The translations under genes were made by a program, and so were the position numbers. From JAFAXD01 sp963816775 (lineage in GTDB: Bacteria > Pseudomonadota > Alphaproteobacteria > Rhizobiales > Xanthobacteraceae): 64,000 nucleotides of DNA. Each line of letters starts with the position of its first letter. The first letter of the stretch is position 1. Below, piece by piece: positions 1-7,478 of this stretch. Location of the stretch: assembly GCA_963816775.1 (NCBI GenBank), contig CAWFLX010000025.1, positions 1-64,000 of the forward strand, written 5' to 3'. Below the pieces are notes generated by a model that saw only the letters and a list, made by a program, of their open reading frames with translations, did not search any database and was not told the DNA's origin.

Positions 1-115
1 CTGAAAAGCTCGACCTGAGTATTTGTGGTCCGCAGTGCTCTCGAAAGCGGACATGCAAGGTTACTTCATCAAGTCAGCTTCGTGCCAACGAACGGGTAAA
101 ACTCCGGACCCCTCC
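1..115. repeat. Degenerate intergenic repeat (tccgc-type), copy 1
   Basis: This non-coding stretch contains 'cctgagtatttgtggtccgc', then 'gaaagcggacat' and 'cagcttcgtgcca'. The first module recurs at about 1257 ('cctgagcatttgttgtccgc') and the last at 741-753. The repeated GTCCGC / GCGGAC half-sites mark it as a decayed member of a dispersed intergenic repeat seen six times in this window. No gene is visible here. Confidence 0.45.
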
Positions 116-148
116 GACTAGGGTCTCAGACCGTCTGCTAGCGACGGA

Positions 149-622
149 TCAGGAGTTCGCGCTGTTTTCATCACGTTCCCAAACCGCTTGTAAGTCTGGC
201 CAATAAAGCAGAAGCACCTGGAAAACATAGGCCGTGCTGATGCCGAACATCAGCATGCCAGCCACGGCTTCTAGCGCGCCCATGAGCTGCCAATGTTGAT
301 GCAGTACCAGTCCCGAAGCGCCGCGCGTGGTCATCGAATCGACTGAAAAGAGCAATGCCTGAACGAGTGTGTCGATCGCGCCTAGCCATAAATAGGCTCC
401 CGCCCATAACGCGGCCTCAAGTCCGTGTAGGACTGCGAGCGACAGGCCGATGGCCCCGATCACCATCGTCAGGATCATGACCGCCTGCCAGAAATGAAGG
501 GGTTGGCCCTTGAGGTAAGCGTGAACCCTCACGCCGATGAGCGACAGCACCACGATCCCGAACGAGTGCATTGCGGTCGTGAGCACAATCAACGCGAGGC
601 TCCAGGTCCAGCTTGCAAGCAT
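149..622 (-). CDS. Ion-channel-like small membrane protein with atypical pore loop
   Basis: This 157-residue protein has about four hydrophobic segments (roughly residues 5-30, 45-65, 70-95 and 118-140). The C-terminal half resembles the pore loop and last helix of two-TM bacterial potassium channels. Where TxGYGD is expected it has DSMTTRGASGL, so potassium selectivity is doubtful. The stretch LMGALEAVAGMLMFGISTA parallels LLGPITAMNGVLLFGWSTA in the channel remnant at 1420-1655. ATG start at 622. It stands alone between repeat-rich gaps. The membrane location is well supported; the transported ion, if any, is unknown. Confidence 0.6.
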   Translation of the reverse strand: MLASWTWSLALIVLTTAMHSFGIVVLSLIGVRVHAYLKGQPLHFWQAVMILTMVIGAIGLSLAVLHGLEAALWAGAYLWLGAIDTLVQALLFSVDSMTTRGASGLVLHQHWQLMGALEAVAGMLMFGISTAYVFQVLLLYWPDLQAVWERDENSANS

Positions 623-654
623 CTCGTCCTCGGTAATTGGCGGTCTTGAGGTTT

Positions 655-775
655 AAGACTAATTTGACGGCTCAAAGGTTTGTCCGGCCACGTCTGCTTA
701 TCCCCAATCGCGACCGATACGCAGACATTCCGGATCGGCAGCTTCGTGCCAGGAGCGGACATCCGCACGTGTAAG
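655..775. repeat. Degenerate intergenic repeat (tccgc-type), copy 2
   Basis: The stretch contains 'tttgtccggccacgtctgct', 'tatccccaatcgcgaccga', 'gcagacattccgg', 'cagcttcgtgcca' and 'gagcggacat'. These match modules of the other copies (1-115, 3297-3410, 4505-4640). It fills the gap between the channel-like gene and the DUF3303 gene. Confidence 0.45.
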
Positions 776-779
776 CTGG

Positions 780-1034
780 CTACGTGCGGGCCCAGAATTC
801 GATCGAAGTCAGGACCGGTGTGATTTCAAAGTCGATCAGATCATCCCATAGGCTAATCCACCTGCTGAGTGCTTCTTGATCGGGCGCCTCCATAACCTGG
901 AAACAACGGTTCGCCACCGGGTCGACCCAGCTCGCGTGGTACACAATCCCTTCGGGCAGCAGTCGGCCGCTGCGCTCAAATCTTTCCCAAACAAGCATCG
1001 TGTCTCGGAAGGTTTCGATAATCACAAAAAGCAT
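780..1034 (-). CDS. DUF3303 domain-containing protein
   Basis: This small cytoplasmic protein of 84 residues matches my memory of the DUF3303 family: N-terminal MLFVIIETF, a central YHASWVDPVANRCFQVMEA and a W-x-DLIDFEITPV tail. The fold is expected to be a dimeric alpha/beta barrel (ferredoxin-like), and its function is unknown. Length is normal for the family and it begins with an ATG at 1034. No operon partner is visible, since both flanks are non-coding. The family is likely; no reaction can be assigned. Confidence 0.75.
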   Translation of the reverse strand: MLFVIIETFRDTMLVWERFERSGRLLPEGIVYHASWVDPVANRCFQVMEAPDQEALSRWISLWDDLIDFEITPVLTSIEFWART

Positions 1035-1136
1035 GAACTCAAAACTCCCCGATGATGATTATATTCGATTTCTATCGACCAGTGACATGCGGCTCCGTCG
1101 CTAAATACAAGCGAATGAGAGATCAGGAGACCAATT

Positions 1137-1250
1137 ATGCAGATGACCTACGAATTGATGATGACCTTTGCCGCAGAACGCGAAGACCTCACTCTGGGTG
1201 GATGTTTTCCGGATTGCTGCGACTGGAGCGCCCTTGTTTCTGCGCTTTAG
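1137..1250 (+). CDS. Possible 37-residue small protein
   Basis: A short frame begins with ATG at 1137, seven bases after an AGGAGA ribosome-binding-like sequence (about 1125-1130). It encodes MQMTYELMMTFAAEREDLTL followed by a cysteine-containing tail (GGCFPDCCDW) and stops at 1248-1250. I recognise no family. The well-placed ribosome-binding sequence is the main support. It could equally be chance in a decayed intergenic stretch. Confidence 0.25.
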   Translation: MQMTYELMMTFAAEREDLTLGGCFPDCCDWSALVSAL

Positions 1251-1251
1251 G

Positions 1252-1350
1252 CTCGTCCTGAGCATTTGTTGTCCGCTTCACCGCCGAAAGCAGACATTGA
1301 TTGGCATCCCATCGACGTCCGCTTAGCGCCAGTTTCGGACCTCGCCGGTT
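1252..1350. repeat. Degenerate intergenic repeat (tccgc-type), copy 3
   Basis: The stretch contains 'cctgagcatttgttgtccgc', 'gccgaaagcagacat' and 'cgacgtccgctta'. The first module is nearly the same as the one at the start of the window. No convincing gene lies between here and the channel remnant at 1420. Confidence 0.45.
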
Positions 1351-1419
1351 CCACGGAAGATGTGCAATGGAGCTGTTCATCTGCAGGCCGATTTATGAAA
1401 GGAGTTAGAAATGACAAAT

Positions 1420-1655
1420 TTAGTCGCCGCGCCTCGCAGTTCTCCGAAGCACCTCGAATATGACGGCGGTCGACCAACCAAACAGGAGCACGCCGTTCAT
1501 CGCCGTTATTGGCCCAAGCAGTCGCCAGCGCTCCACCGGAATTACGTCGCCGTAGCCGAGCGTCGTGTAGTTCACGAAAGCGAAATATACTGGGTCAGCA
1601 CCAAGTGCGGCGGCCGGGGAAACAAGATCGACGTGCGCCCAAATTGGAAAGAACA
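1420..1655 (-). pseudogene. 5'-truncated potassium channel remnant
   Basis: The minus-strand frame ending at 1420 encodes VYFAFVNYTTLGYGDVIPV followed by WRLLGPITAMNGVLLFGWST and a final FEVLRRTARRGD. That is the canonical selectivity filter (TTLGYGD) plus the inner helix of a two-TM potassium channel. The N-terminal transmembrane helix is missing. Upstream the same frame runs into out-of-frame sequence of the adjacent response regulator and loses any channel resemblance at about 1655-1690. The gene has lost its 5' half and is probably non-functional. Confidence 0.65.
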
Positions 1656-1690
1656 GCCGCCGAGTGAGGGCTTGACGGGAAGGCCTGAAG

Positions 1691-2050
1691 CTAAACCAAG
1701 AGCCTGAAGATGGTGCGGACGAGTTCCGATAGATCGTAAGGCTTCGCACAGATTGCATCGGCCACCTCATTCCACGCTGGCAGTGGAATGTGCGCTGAAC
1801 ATAAAATCACCTTTACTGACGGGTACTTCGCACGCACCAACTGAGCAAGCTCGAAACCGTCCAAGGTCCCCGGCATCCTTATGTCCGTCAGCAAAAGGTC
1901 AAACGATAGTCCGGCGTTCAACAGCGAGAGGGCTTTGTCGGCATTCGCCGCCTCGATGATCTCGACCCACGCGGCGTGAGTTGATCCGCTAACAGGGAGC
2001 GAATGAGCCACTCGTCCTCGAATGAAGAATTGTGGGAATGTCATTGGAGC
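1691..2050 (-). pseudogene. Response regulator receiver domain, frameshifted and cut by an IS element
   Basis: The 3' part encodes EIIEAANADKALSLL, LLLTDIRMPGTLDGFEL with the phospho-acceptor Asp, and CAKPYDL with the conserved Lys, which are hallmarks of a receiver domain. The expected N-terminal acidic pair is absent in this frame. A second frame reads EDEWLIRSLLADQL at about 1979-2019, exactly where the acidic strand should be, so a single-base indel lies near 1970-1985. The 5' end abuts the IS3 terminal repeat, and the ATG at 2083 lies inside the IS end. No output domain is seen. It is a broken single-domain regulator. Confidence 0.75.
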
Positions 2051-2084
2051 CTTCTGGCCTGCACCCGGCTTGGTAGACAGCATG

Positions 2085-2951
2085 TTAGGCTAGTTGCGCG
2101 CGCATTTCGAACTCCATGGGGCTGAGGTAGCCGAGCGTCGAGTGGCGGCGCTTGGGATTGTAGAAGCGCTCGATGTAATCGAACACGTCAGCTTTGGCTT
2201 CGTCACGCGTGCGATAGGTTTTGCGCTTGGCTCGTTCGGTCTTCAGCGAGGAGAAGAAGCTCTCCATCGCCGCGTTGTCCCACACGTTGCCCGACCGGCT
2301 CATGCTGCAGATCACGCCATGATCGACCAGCAGGCGCTGGAACTGCTCGCTGGTGTATTGGCTGCCCTGGTCGGAATGATGCAGCAAGGCGTGCGGTTTG
2401 CCGCGACGCCAGATCGCCATGATCAAGGCATCGGTGACAAGCTGTGCCGTCATGCTCGCGCTCATCGACCAGCCAACGACGCAACGGGAGAATAGGTCAA
2501 TGATCACAGCTACGTAGAGCCAGCCTTCCGCCGTCCAGATATAGGTGAAGTCAGCGATCCATTTGCGATTGGGGGCGGGGGCTTCGAAGCTGCGGTCAAG
2601 AACGTTCGTAGCGATGGCGGTCGGCTGCCGCTCACCCACATCGGACGGCAGCCGCCGCCGGCGCGGACGAGCTCGCAACGTCTGCAGCCGCATCAACCGC
2701 TCGATGCGATGCCGTCCGCAGATTACCCCCTCAGCCAGCAGATCGTGCCACACCCGCCTGGCCCCATAGGTGCGATCACTCGCCAAAAAGCTCGCGCGCA
2801 CCTTGCCCGAGAGCTCCTCGTCAGCGCGGGCGCGCCGGCTCGGCGGCCGTGACAGCCAGGCGTAGAACCCAGAACGCGAGACACCGAGCGCCTCGCACAA
2901 CCACCCGATCGGCCAGATCCCCCGGTGCTTCGCGATGAAGCCAAACTTCAT
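2085..2951 (-). CDS. IS3-family transposase OrfB (DDE integrase)
   Basis: This 288-residue protein is the catalytic half of an IS3 transposase. It begins with an HTH_21-like region (residues about 40-95). The integrase core rve has the DDE residues in ADFTYIW (D), HHSDQGSQYTS (D) and DNAAMESFFSSLKTE (E), and it ends with the usual RRHSTLGYLSPMEFE. The frame is intact and full length. Its ATG at 2951 overlaps the TGA of orfA. A run of seven A residues on the coding strand (2981-2987) upstream suggests a -1 frameshift making an OrfAB fusion, as is known for this family. Confidence 0.93.
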   Translation of the reverse strand: MKFGFIAKHRGIWPIGWLCEALGVSRSGFYAWLSRPPSRRARADEELSGKVRASFLASDRTYGARRVWHDLLAEGVICGRHRIERLMRLQTLRARPRRRRLPSDVGERQPTAIATNVLDRSFEAPAPNRKWIADFTYIWTAEGWLYVAVIIDLFSRCVVGWSMSASMTAQLVTDALIMAIWRRGKPHALLHHSDQGSQYTSEQFQRLLVDHGVICSMSRSGNVWDNAAMESFFSSLKTERAKRKTYRTRDEAKADVFDYIERFYNPKRRHSTLGYLSPMEFEMRAQLA

Positions 2952-3238
2952 GTCGATTCCTTCGCGAAGTAGGCCGCGGCTTTTTTTAGGATGTCCCGCT
3001 CGGCTTTGAGCTTCTGAACTTCACGCCGTAAGCGTTCAATCTCCAGTTGCTCCGGCTTCATCTGTCCCTTGCCGGGAAACGCATGCTGCGGATCGGCGGC
3101 AAAATCCTTCATCCATCTATGCAGCACGTTCGGGTGCACGTTCAGATCGCGGGCCGCCTGTTTGACCGCGACCCCACGCTCCCGGACTAGCTTCACCGCT
3201 TCAACCTTGAACTCACGCGTATGTCGCCTGCGATCCAT
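2948..3238 (-). CDS. IS3-family transposase OrfA (HTH)
   Basis: This 96-residue DNA-binding protein starts MDRRRHTREFKVEAVKLVRE, with a helix-turn-helix (GVAVKQAARDLNVHPNVLHRW) and a C-terminal leucine-zipper-like segment (about residues 62-90, QLEIERLRREVQKLKAERD). It recognises the element's ends with OrfB. The slippery A7 (2981-2987) lies ten to twelve codons before its stop. After a -1 slip the frame is open into orfB. The ATG at 3238 is the natural start. Confidence 0.92.
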   Translation of the reverse strand: MDRRRHTREFKVEAVKLVRERGVAVKQAARDLNVHPNVLHRWMKDFAADPQHAFPGKGQMKPEQLEIERLRREVQKLKAERDILKKAAAYFAKEST

Positions 3239-3296
3239 GACACACCTCCAGTTCCATCATGACACCTAATCTCGGTGTCCGTGAAACCGGGGCGGC

Positions 3297-3410
3297 CTAC
3301 GTCCGCTTTGGGTCATTAGAAGACATTGCCGCCGCATATTCGAACGTCTGTCTGTTATCCCCCCAAGAGCGGACATTGCGGAAACCCGTCTACATGTCCG
3401 CTCATGCCAT
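3297..3410. repeat. Degenerate intergenic repeat (tccgc-type), copy 4
   Basis: The stretch contains 'gtccgctttgggtcattag', 'atccccccaagagcggac' and 'acatgtccgctcatgcc'. It shares its first module with the copies at 4512 and 10423. It lies between the IS3 right end and the first tctC-type gene. Reading frames that extend that gene upstream through this stretch are artefacts. Confidence 0.5.
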
Positions 3411-3480
3411 AACCAGAACTCGAGGTTCCTTTCAGAGGCACGGGGATTGGGATAGCGTTGGTGTCGCCCAGGGGCACGCC

Positions 3481-4461
3481 ATGAAACTTCCCCACCGTAG
3501 GAATTTTCTGCGTCTGGCCGCGGGAGCGGTCACGCTGCCGGCAGCGTCGCGCGCCGCATGGGCGCAATCTTATCCGTCGCGACCGGTGCGCTGGATTGTT
3601 GGATTTGCTCCTGGCGGAGGCAACGACATCGTCGCTCGTCTAATGGGTCCATGGCTTTCGGAGCGGCTTGGTCAGCCTGTCGTCATAGAAAATCGCCCCG
3701 GCGCGGCCACCAATATCGCCACTGAGACGGTTGTCCGTGCGCCGCCGGATGGCTACACGCTTCTCTTCGCGTCTACTTCCAGCGCGATCAACGCGACCCT
3801 CTATGAAAAGCTCAATTTCAATTTCATTCGCGACATCGCGCCGGTCGCAGGCATCATACGCATACCCAACGTTATGGTGGTCAATCCTTCAATTCCGGCT
3901 AGATCGGTCCCCGAGTTCATCGCTTACACCAAGTCCAATGCAGGCAAGGTCAACATGGCGTCTCCCGGCGTCGGTACATCGATCCATTTATCCGGCGAGC
4001 TGTTCAAGTTGATGACCGGCATCGACATGGTGCACGTTCCGTATAAGGGATCGGGGCCTGCGCTCACGGATTTGCTCGGCGGACAAGTGCAGGTCATGTT
4101 CGGGACCATGCCCTCGTTAATCGAGTATATCAGGGCGGGGAGGCTGCGCGCGCTCGCGGTGACGACTGCGACGCGCTCGGAGGAGCTACCGGACATTCCA
4201 AGCGTGAGCGAGTTTGTACCAGGCTACGAGGTGAGCACGTGGTACGGCATGAGCGCGCCAATGGGCACGCCTGTCGAGGTCATCGACAAGCTCAACAACG
4301 AGATCAATGCGGGCCTTGCTGACCCCAAGCTTCTAGCGCGACTTGCCGACCTGGGTGGTACGGTGCTTCCAGGCTCGCCGGCTGACTTTGGGAAGCTGAT
4401 CGCCGACGAAACCGAGAAGTGGGGCAAGGTGATCCGGGCCGCCAACATCAAGGCAATGTAG
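3481..4461 (+). CDS. TctC/Bug-family periplasmic binding protein
   Basis: This 326-residue extracytoplasmic solute receptor belongs to the tripartite tricarboxylate transporter (TctC/Bug) family. The N-terminus has a twin-arginine-like signal (RRNFLRLAAGAV) and a likely cleavage after AWAQ. The mature domain starts YPSRPVRWIVGFAPGGGNDI. Family motifs include ENRPGAATNIA, DGYTLLF and HVPYKGSGPALTDLLGGQV. I chose the ATG at 3481 because the signal peptide begins there; the upstream frame is only repeat DNA. No TctA or TctB membrane gene is nearby, so it is an orphan receptor. The ligand is unknown, probably a carboxylate. Confidence 0.9.
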   Translation: MKLPHRRNFLRLAAGAVTLPAASRAAWAQSYPSRPVRWIVGFAPGGGNDIVARLMGPWLSERLGQPVVIENRPGAATNIATETVVRAPPDGYTLLFASTSSAINATLYEKLNFNFIRDIAPVAGIIRIPNVMVVNPSIPARSVPEFIAYTKSNAGKVNMASPGVGTSIHLSGELFKLMTGIDMVHVPYKGSGPALTDLLGGQVQVMFGTMPSLIEYIRAGRLRALAVTTATRSEELPDIPSVSEFVPGYEVSTWYGMSAPMGTPVEVIDKLNNEINAGLADPKLLARLADLGGTVLPGSPADFGKLIADETEKWGKVIRAANIKAM

Positions 4462-5048
4462 TGGGGCCGGATATTCCATAACGTCCCGTTCCGCAAATCC
4501 GCCTGCGCGACTTCCGCTTTGGGTCAAAAGCGGAAATGCTCATAACGAGCCGATGATGTCCGCTTTCCACCCCATAGCGACCGAACAGCGGACGCAGTTT
4601 TATGTCGGCTCTGTGCCATAGCCCGACATTCGCCGAGCAGCGGGCTCCCGATGTGACCTTCTTCACATCCCCACCGGATGGAGCTGTGTTAGTCTTCGTT
4701 CCAGCGTAAAGGGTCGTCCGGCCTCCGTGGGGGAGCAGATGGCGGCTTTGCTCGATCAAGCTTTCATCACTCCTGTCGGCCGCACGGCGGTGGCTTGGCC
4801 GCGTGCGCGCGCGGGCCTGGCAGCGATTTGGAGTTGCAGCAACCCGCAGCTCGAGCACCCCAATACAAGCTTCACGCCCACGGCTCGCGCGAGTTCGGTC
4901 ATATCCCGCCCGCCTACGGGGTGGCGGGGGTCGTCGCTGCTGATCGATCTCGCCTAACGGAAGAGATGCACGGTTAATACTCGGAGACTCACGCCGGTTC
5001 GCCCGTGTGCGCTGGATTGTAACAAGCTCAAGGACTAGGGAGGGAAAC
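4462..5048. other. Non-coding gap with a degenerate repeat
   Basis: The 5' third (about 4505-4640) is copy 5 of the tccgc-type repeat ('cttccgctttgggtcaaaag', 'gatgtccgctttccacccc', 'gaacagcggacgc', 'atgtcggctctgtgcc'). The remainder has short frames in several phases, none with a recognisable domain. A purine-rich ribosome-binding site (agggaggga) ends the gap just before the haloperoxidase start. Confidence 0.6.
4505..4640. repeat. Degenerate intergenic repeat (tccgc-type), copy 5
   Basis: This copy carries 'tccgctttgggtcaaaagcg' at its start and repeated GTCCGCTTT / AGCGGAC half-sites. It resembles copies at 3297 and 10415 most closely. It lies directly downstream of the first tctC-type gene. 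Confidence 0.5.
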
Positions 5049-6323
5049 ATGCCTGCTTCAACATACACAATGAGCCGGTCGGCTTCGGCCGCCGTAGTCG
5101 GAGCTTGGCTTGCTGTCAGCGCGGCCGCGCCGGCATACGCCAACGTCATCACCGATTGGGACGAGAAAGCCATTGCTGCCGTTGCCCCACTAGCCGGCGT
5201 TGCTCCACCATACATGCCATACGTGGCATATCGGATGATGGGGATGGTCCATGCCGCGATGTTCGATGCGGTCAATTCGATTGAGCGGCGCCATCAACCA
5301 TATCTGGTCCAACTGCCCGCGGACGCCACCACGTCAAAGGAAGCCGCCGCGGCAGCGGCGGCAGCTACCGTATTGGCGACAGTTGATGCAAAGACAGCGG
5401 CTGCAATGAAAGCCGCGCTCGCAGACTACCTCGCGGCGATACCCGATGGGCCGGCGAAATGGGATGGCGTCAAGCTCGGCGAGGCGGTCGCAACCAAGGT
5501 TTTGGAGGCGCGGGCGAATGACGGGTGCGACGCGCCCGATGACTACCGGCCGAGGACCACGCCTGGCGTGTATGTGCCGACAGCGATCACGCGGGCCGCC
5601 ATGTGGAGAAACGTGAAGCCGTTCGCAATGGTCAATCAATCGCAGTTTCGGCCAAGCCCACCGATTTCGCTGGAGAGCAAAGAGTGGGTGACCGACTTCA
5701 ACGAGATCAAAGAGTATGGTGGACTGAATAGCGCGAAGCGAACGGCCCAGCAGACCGAGACTGCCCGGTTCTGGCTGGTCGCCGGGCCAGTAGCCTATCA
5801 CCCCTTTGTTCGACAACTCGTGAGCGCCAAGCAGATGAATGTCGTTGAGAGCGCGCGCTTTATGACGCTCGCGGCGATTGCGATCAACGATGCACTGATC
5901 GCCGTGTTCGATGCCAAGTACCACTACAATTTCTGGCGCCCGATCACGGCAATTCGCAATGGCGATATCGATGCCAGCCCGGCCACCGAACGTGATGCAA
6001 CTTGGCAGCCGATCGCTGACACGCCGATGCACCCGGAATACCCATGCGCGCATTGCATCCTCAGCGGCGCCGTCGCAGGCGTCGTCAGGGCAGCTCTCGG
6101 AACAGAGGAGGTTCCGGAGATTGCTATAACAAGTCCAACGGCCCCGGGCGTAACCCACCGTTGGACGAACATGGCGGTGTTTACCGAAGAGGTGGCAAAT
6201 GCCCGCGTCTGGGCTGGCTTCCACTACCGCTCCTCGACCCACGCGGGGACGGATATGGGGCTCAAGATCGGTCAATACGTTGCGAAGAACGTGATGCAGC
6301 TCGCTTCGACAAGCTCACAATGA
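5049..6323 (+). CDS. Secreted vanadium-dependent haloperoxidase / PAP2-like phosphatase
   Basis: This 424-residue protein has a signal peptide (cleavage likely after APAYA, residue 31) and the vanadate/phosphate pocket of the PAP2-haloperoxidase superfamily. Visible residues are K290 and R297 in KYHYNFWRPITAIR, H335 in HPEYPCAHC (the usual PSGH appears as PCAH), and R386 and H392 in ARVWAGFHYRSSTHAG. Such enzymes oxidise halides with peroxide or hydrolyse phosphate esters, and sequence alone does not decide which. ATG at 5049 follows a strong agggaggga site. It lies between two TctC-type receptors, so a role in processing or sensing an imported organic compound is possible but inferred. Confidence 0.85.
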   Translation: MPASTYTMSRSASAAVVGAWLAVSAAAPAYANVITDWDEKAIAAVAPLAGVAPPYMPYVAYRMMGMVHAAMFDAVNSIERRHQPYLVQLPADATTSKEAAAAAAAATVLATVDAKTAAAMKAALADYLAAIPDGPAKWDGVKLGEAVATKVLEARANDGCDAPDDYRPRTTPGVYVPTAITRAAMWRNVKPFAMVNQSQFRPSPPISLESKEWVTDFNEIKEYGGLNSAKRTAQQTETARFWLVAGPVAYHPFVRQLVSAKQMNVVESARFMTLAAIAINDALIAVFDAKYHYNFWRPITAIRNGDIDASPATERDATWQPIADTPMHPEYPCAHCILSGAVAGVVRAALGTEEVPEIAITSPTAPGVTHRWTNMAVFTEEVANARVWAGFHYRSSTHAGTDMGLKIGQYVAKNVMQLASTSSQ

Positions 6324-6436
6324 GCGTCGCGTCCAAATCCAACGTGGGTGAGGTCAAAGCGGAAAGGCGCGCCTTGAGCATGCGCGGCTGTCCGCTGCGC
6401 AACGCGACGCTCTGAACTGTTCGACGGGAGGCGACT

Positions 6437-7414
6437 GTGCCGAGCATCAGGATCATTGCGGCGGTGGGAGCTCTTGTGGCTGCGACTGCACCCGCCGCGG
6501 CGCAAGACTGGCCGACGCGGCCGTTGACAATGGTGGTGCCTTTTGCTGCCGGCGGCGCATTCGATGTCATGGGTCGAGTCTTTACGCCGCGGATGAGCGA
6601 AAGCTTGGGCCAGCAGGTAATCGTCGAGAACATCGGTGCCGCAGCGGGCATTGTCGGCACCAGTCGCGTCGCGAAGGCTGTGCCGGACGGCTACACGTTT
6701 CTACTCGGCAGCGTCGGCACCCACGCCTATAACCCAACGCTCTACAAGAAGCTGCCATACAATCCCGCCACCGATTTCGCACCCGTCGCGCTGTTTGCCG
6801 AGCAGCCAATGGTCTTGATCACGCGCAAGGATTTTCCTGCCAGCAACCTTCAAGAGTTCATCGCCTACGCCAAGGCAAACGGAGCCAAGCTGCAATATGG
6901 CTCGGCTGGGGTCGGTTCCACGACCCATCTCGGTTGCGCACTGCTCAACGCGGCAACTGGCATCAATACTACGCACGTTCCCTATCGCGGCGGCGGACCG
7001 GCGATGTTGGATTTGATCGCGGGGCAGGTGCACTACATGTGCTCGAACAGTGCCAGCGCGCTCCCGCAGATCGCGAGCAACACGCTAAAAGGCATCGCCC
7101 TATTGGCACGCAGCCGTTCGTCGCTACTGCCGTCGCTTGCAACCGCGCACGAACAAGGCCTGGTCGATTTCGAAGCGATCACCTGGAACGCGTTTTTCCT
7201 GCCCAAGGGCACCCCCGCTCCGATCATCAAGAAGCTCAACGACGCAGTGGTCGAAGCGATGAGCACGCCTACCGTGGGGAGCCGGATGCAAGAACTCGGA
7301 GTGGATCTGGTCGCGCCCGAGCGCCGATCGCCGGAGTATCTGCAAAAGTTTGTCGAGAGCGAGATCGCGAAATGGGCGGTCCCGATCAAAGCCGCCGGCG
7401 TGATCATGGATTGA
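6437..7414 (+). CDS. TctC/Bug-family periplasmic binding protein
   Basis: This second orphan receptor of the tripartite tricarboxylate transporter family has 325 residues. It has a Sec signal (residues 1-22, ending APAAAQ) and the family start DWPTRPLTMVVPFAAGG. Later motifs are DVMGRVF, DGYTFLLGSVGTHAYNPTLY and HVPYRGGGPAMLDLIAGQVHY. The start is a GTG at 6437 behind a GGGAGG site; no ATG fits the signal peptide. It is only moderately similar to the receptor at 3481, so it is not a recent duplicate. No membrane partners are present. Confidence 0.9.
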   Translation: MPSIRIIAAVGALVAATAPAAAQDWPTRPLTMVVPFAAGGAFDVMGRVFTPRMSESLGQQVIVENIGAAAGIVGTSRVAKAVPDGYTFLLGSVGTHAYNPTLYKKLPYNPATDFAPVALFAEQPMVLITRKDFPASNLQEFIAYAKANGAKLQYGSAGVGSTTHLGCALLNAATGINTTHVPYRGGGPAMLDLIAGQVHYMCSNSASALPQIASNTLKGIALLARSRSSLLPSLATAHEQGLVDFEAITWNAFFLPKGTPAPIIKKLNDAVVEAMSTPTVGSRMQELGVDLVAPERRSPEYLQKFVESEIAKWAVPIKAAGVIMD

Positions 7415-7478
7415 TTGAGGAAAACAGGCGCTGAACAGCGCTCCTTTGTGCGTGGTGACTGCTGATGCGGTGATTTGA

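Larger units (their letters stand above)
2055..3299 (-). mobile_element. IS3-family insertion sequence, about 1.25 kb
   Basis: The element has two overlapping minus-strand genes (orfA, orfB) with imperfect terminal inverted repeats. The left end is about 2055-2088 (tggcctgcacccggcttg...) and the right end about 3266-3299, whose outward-in reading starts taggccgccccggtttcac. The ends align with roughly two thirds identity. Its length is normal for IS3. The left end interrupts a response regulator gene and the right end lies against a degenerate repeat. I could not identify a clear target-site duplication. Confidence 0.85.

Noticed and set aside
2040..3310. Target-site duplication flanking the IS3 element
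   Set aside because: I compared sequences outside both inverted repeats and found no convincing 3-5 base match. The exact ends are uncertain by a few bases.
4448..5275. A 275-codon minus-strand frame across the gap and the haloperoxidase start
   Set aside because: It overlaps the end of one real gene and the signal peptide of another, contains repeat DNA and shows no domain.
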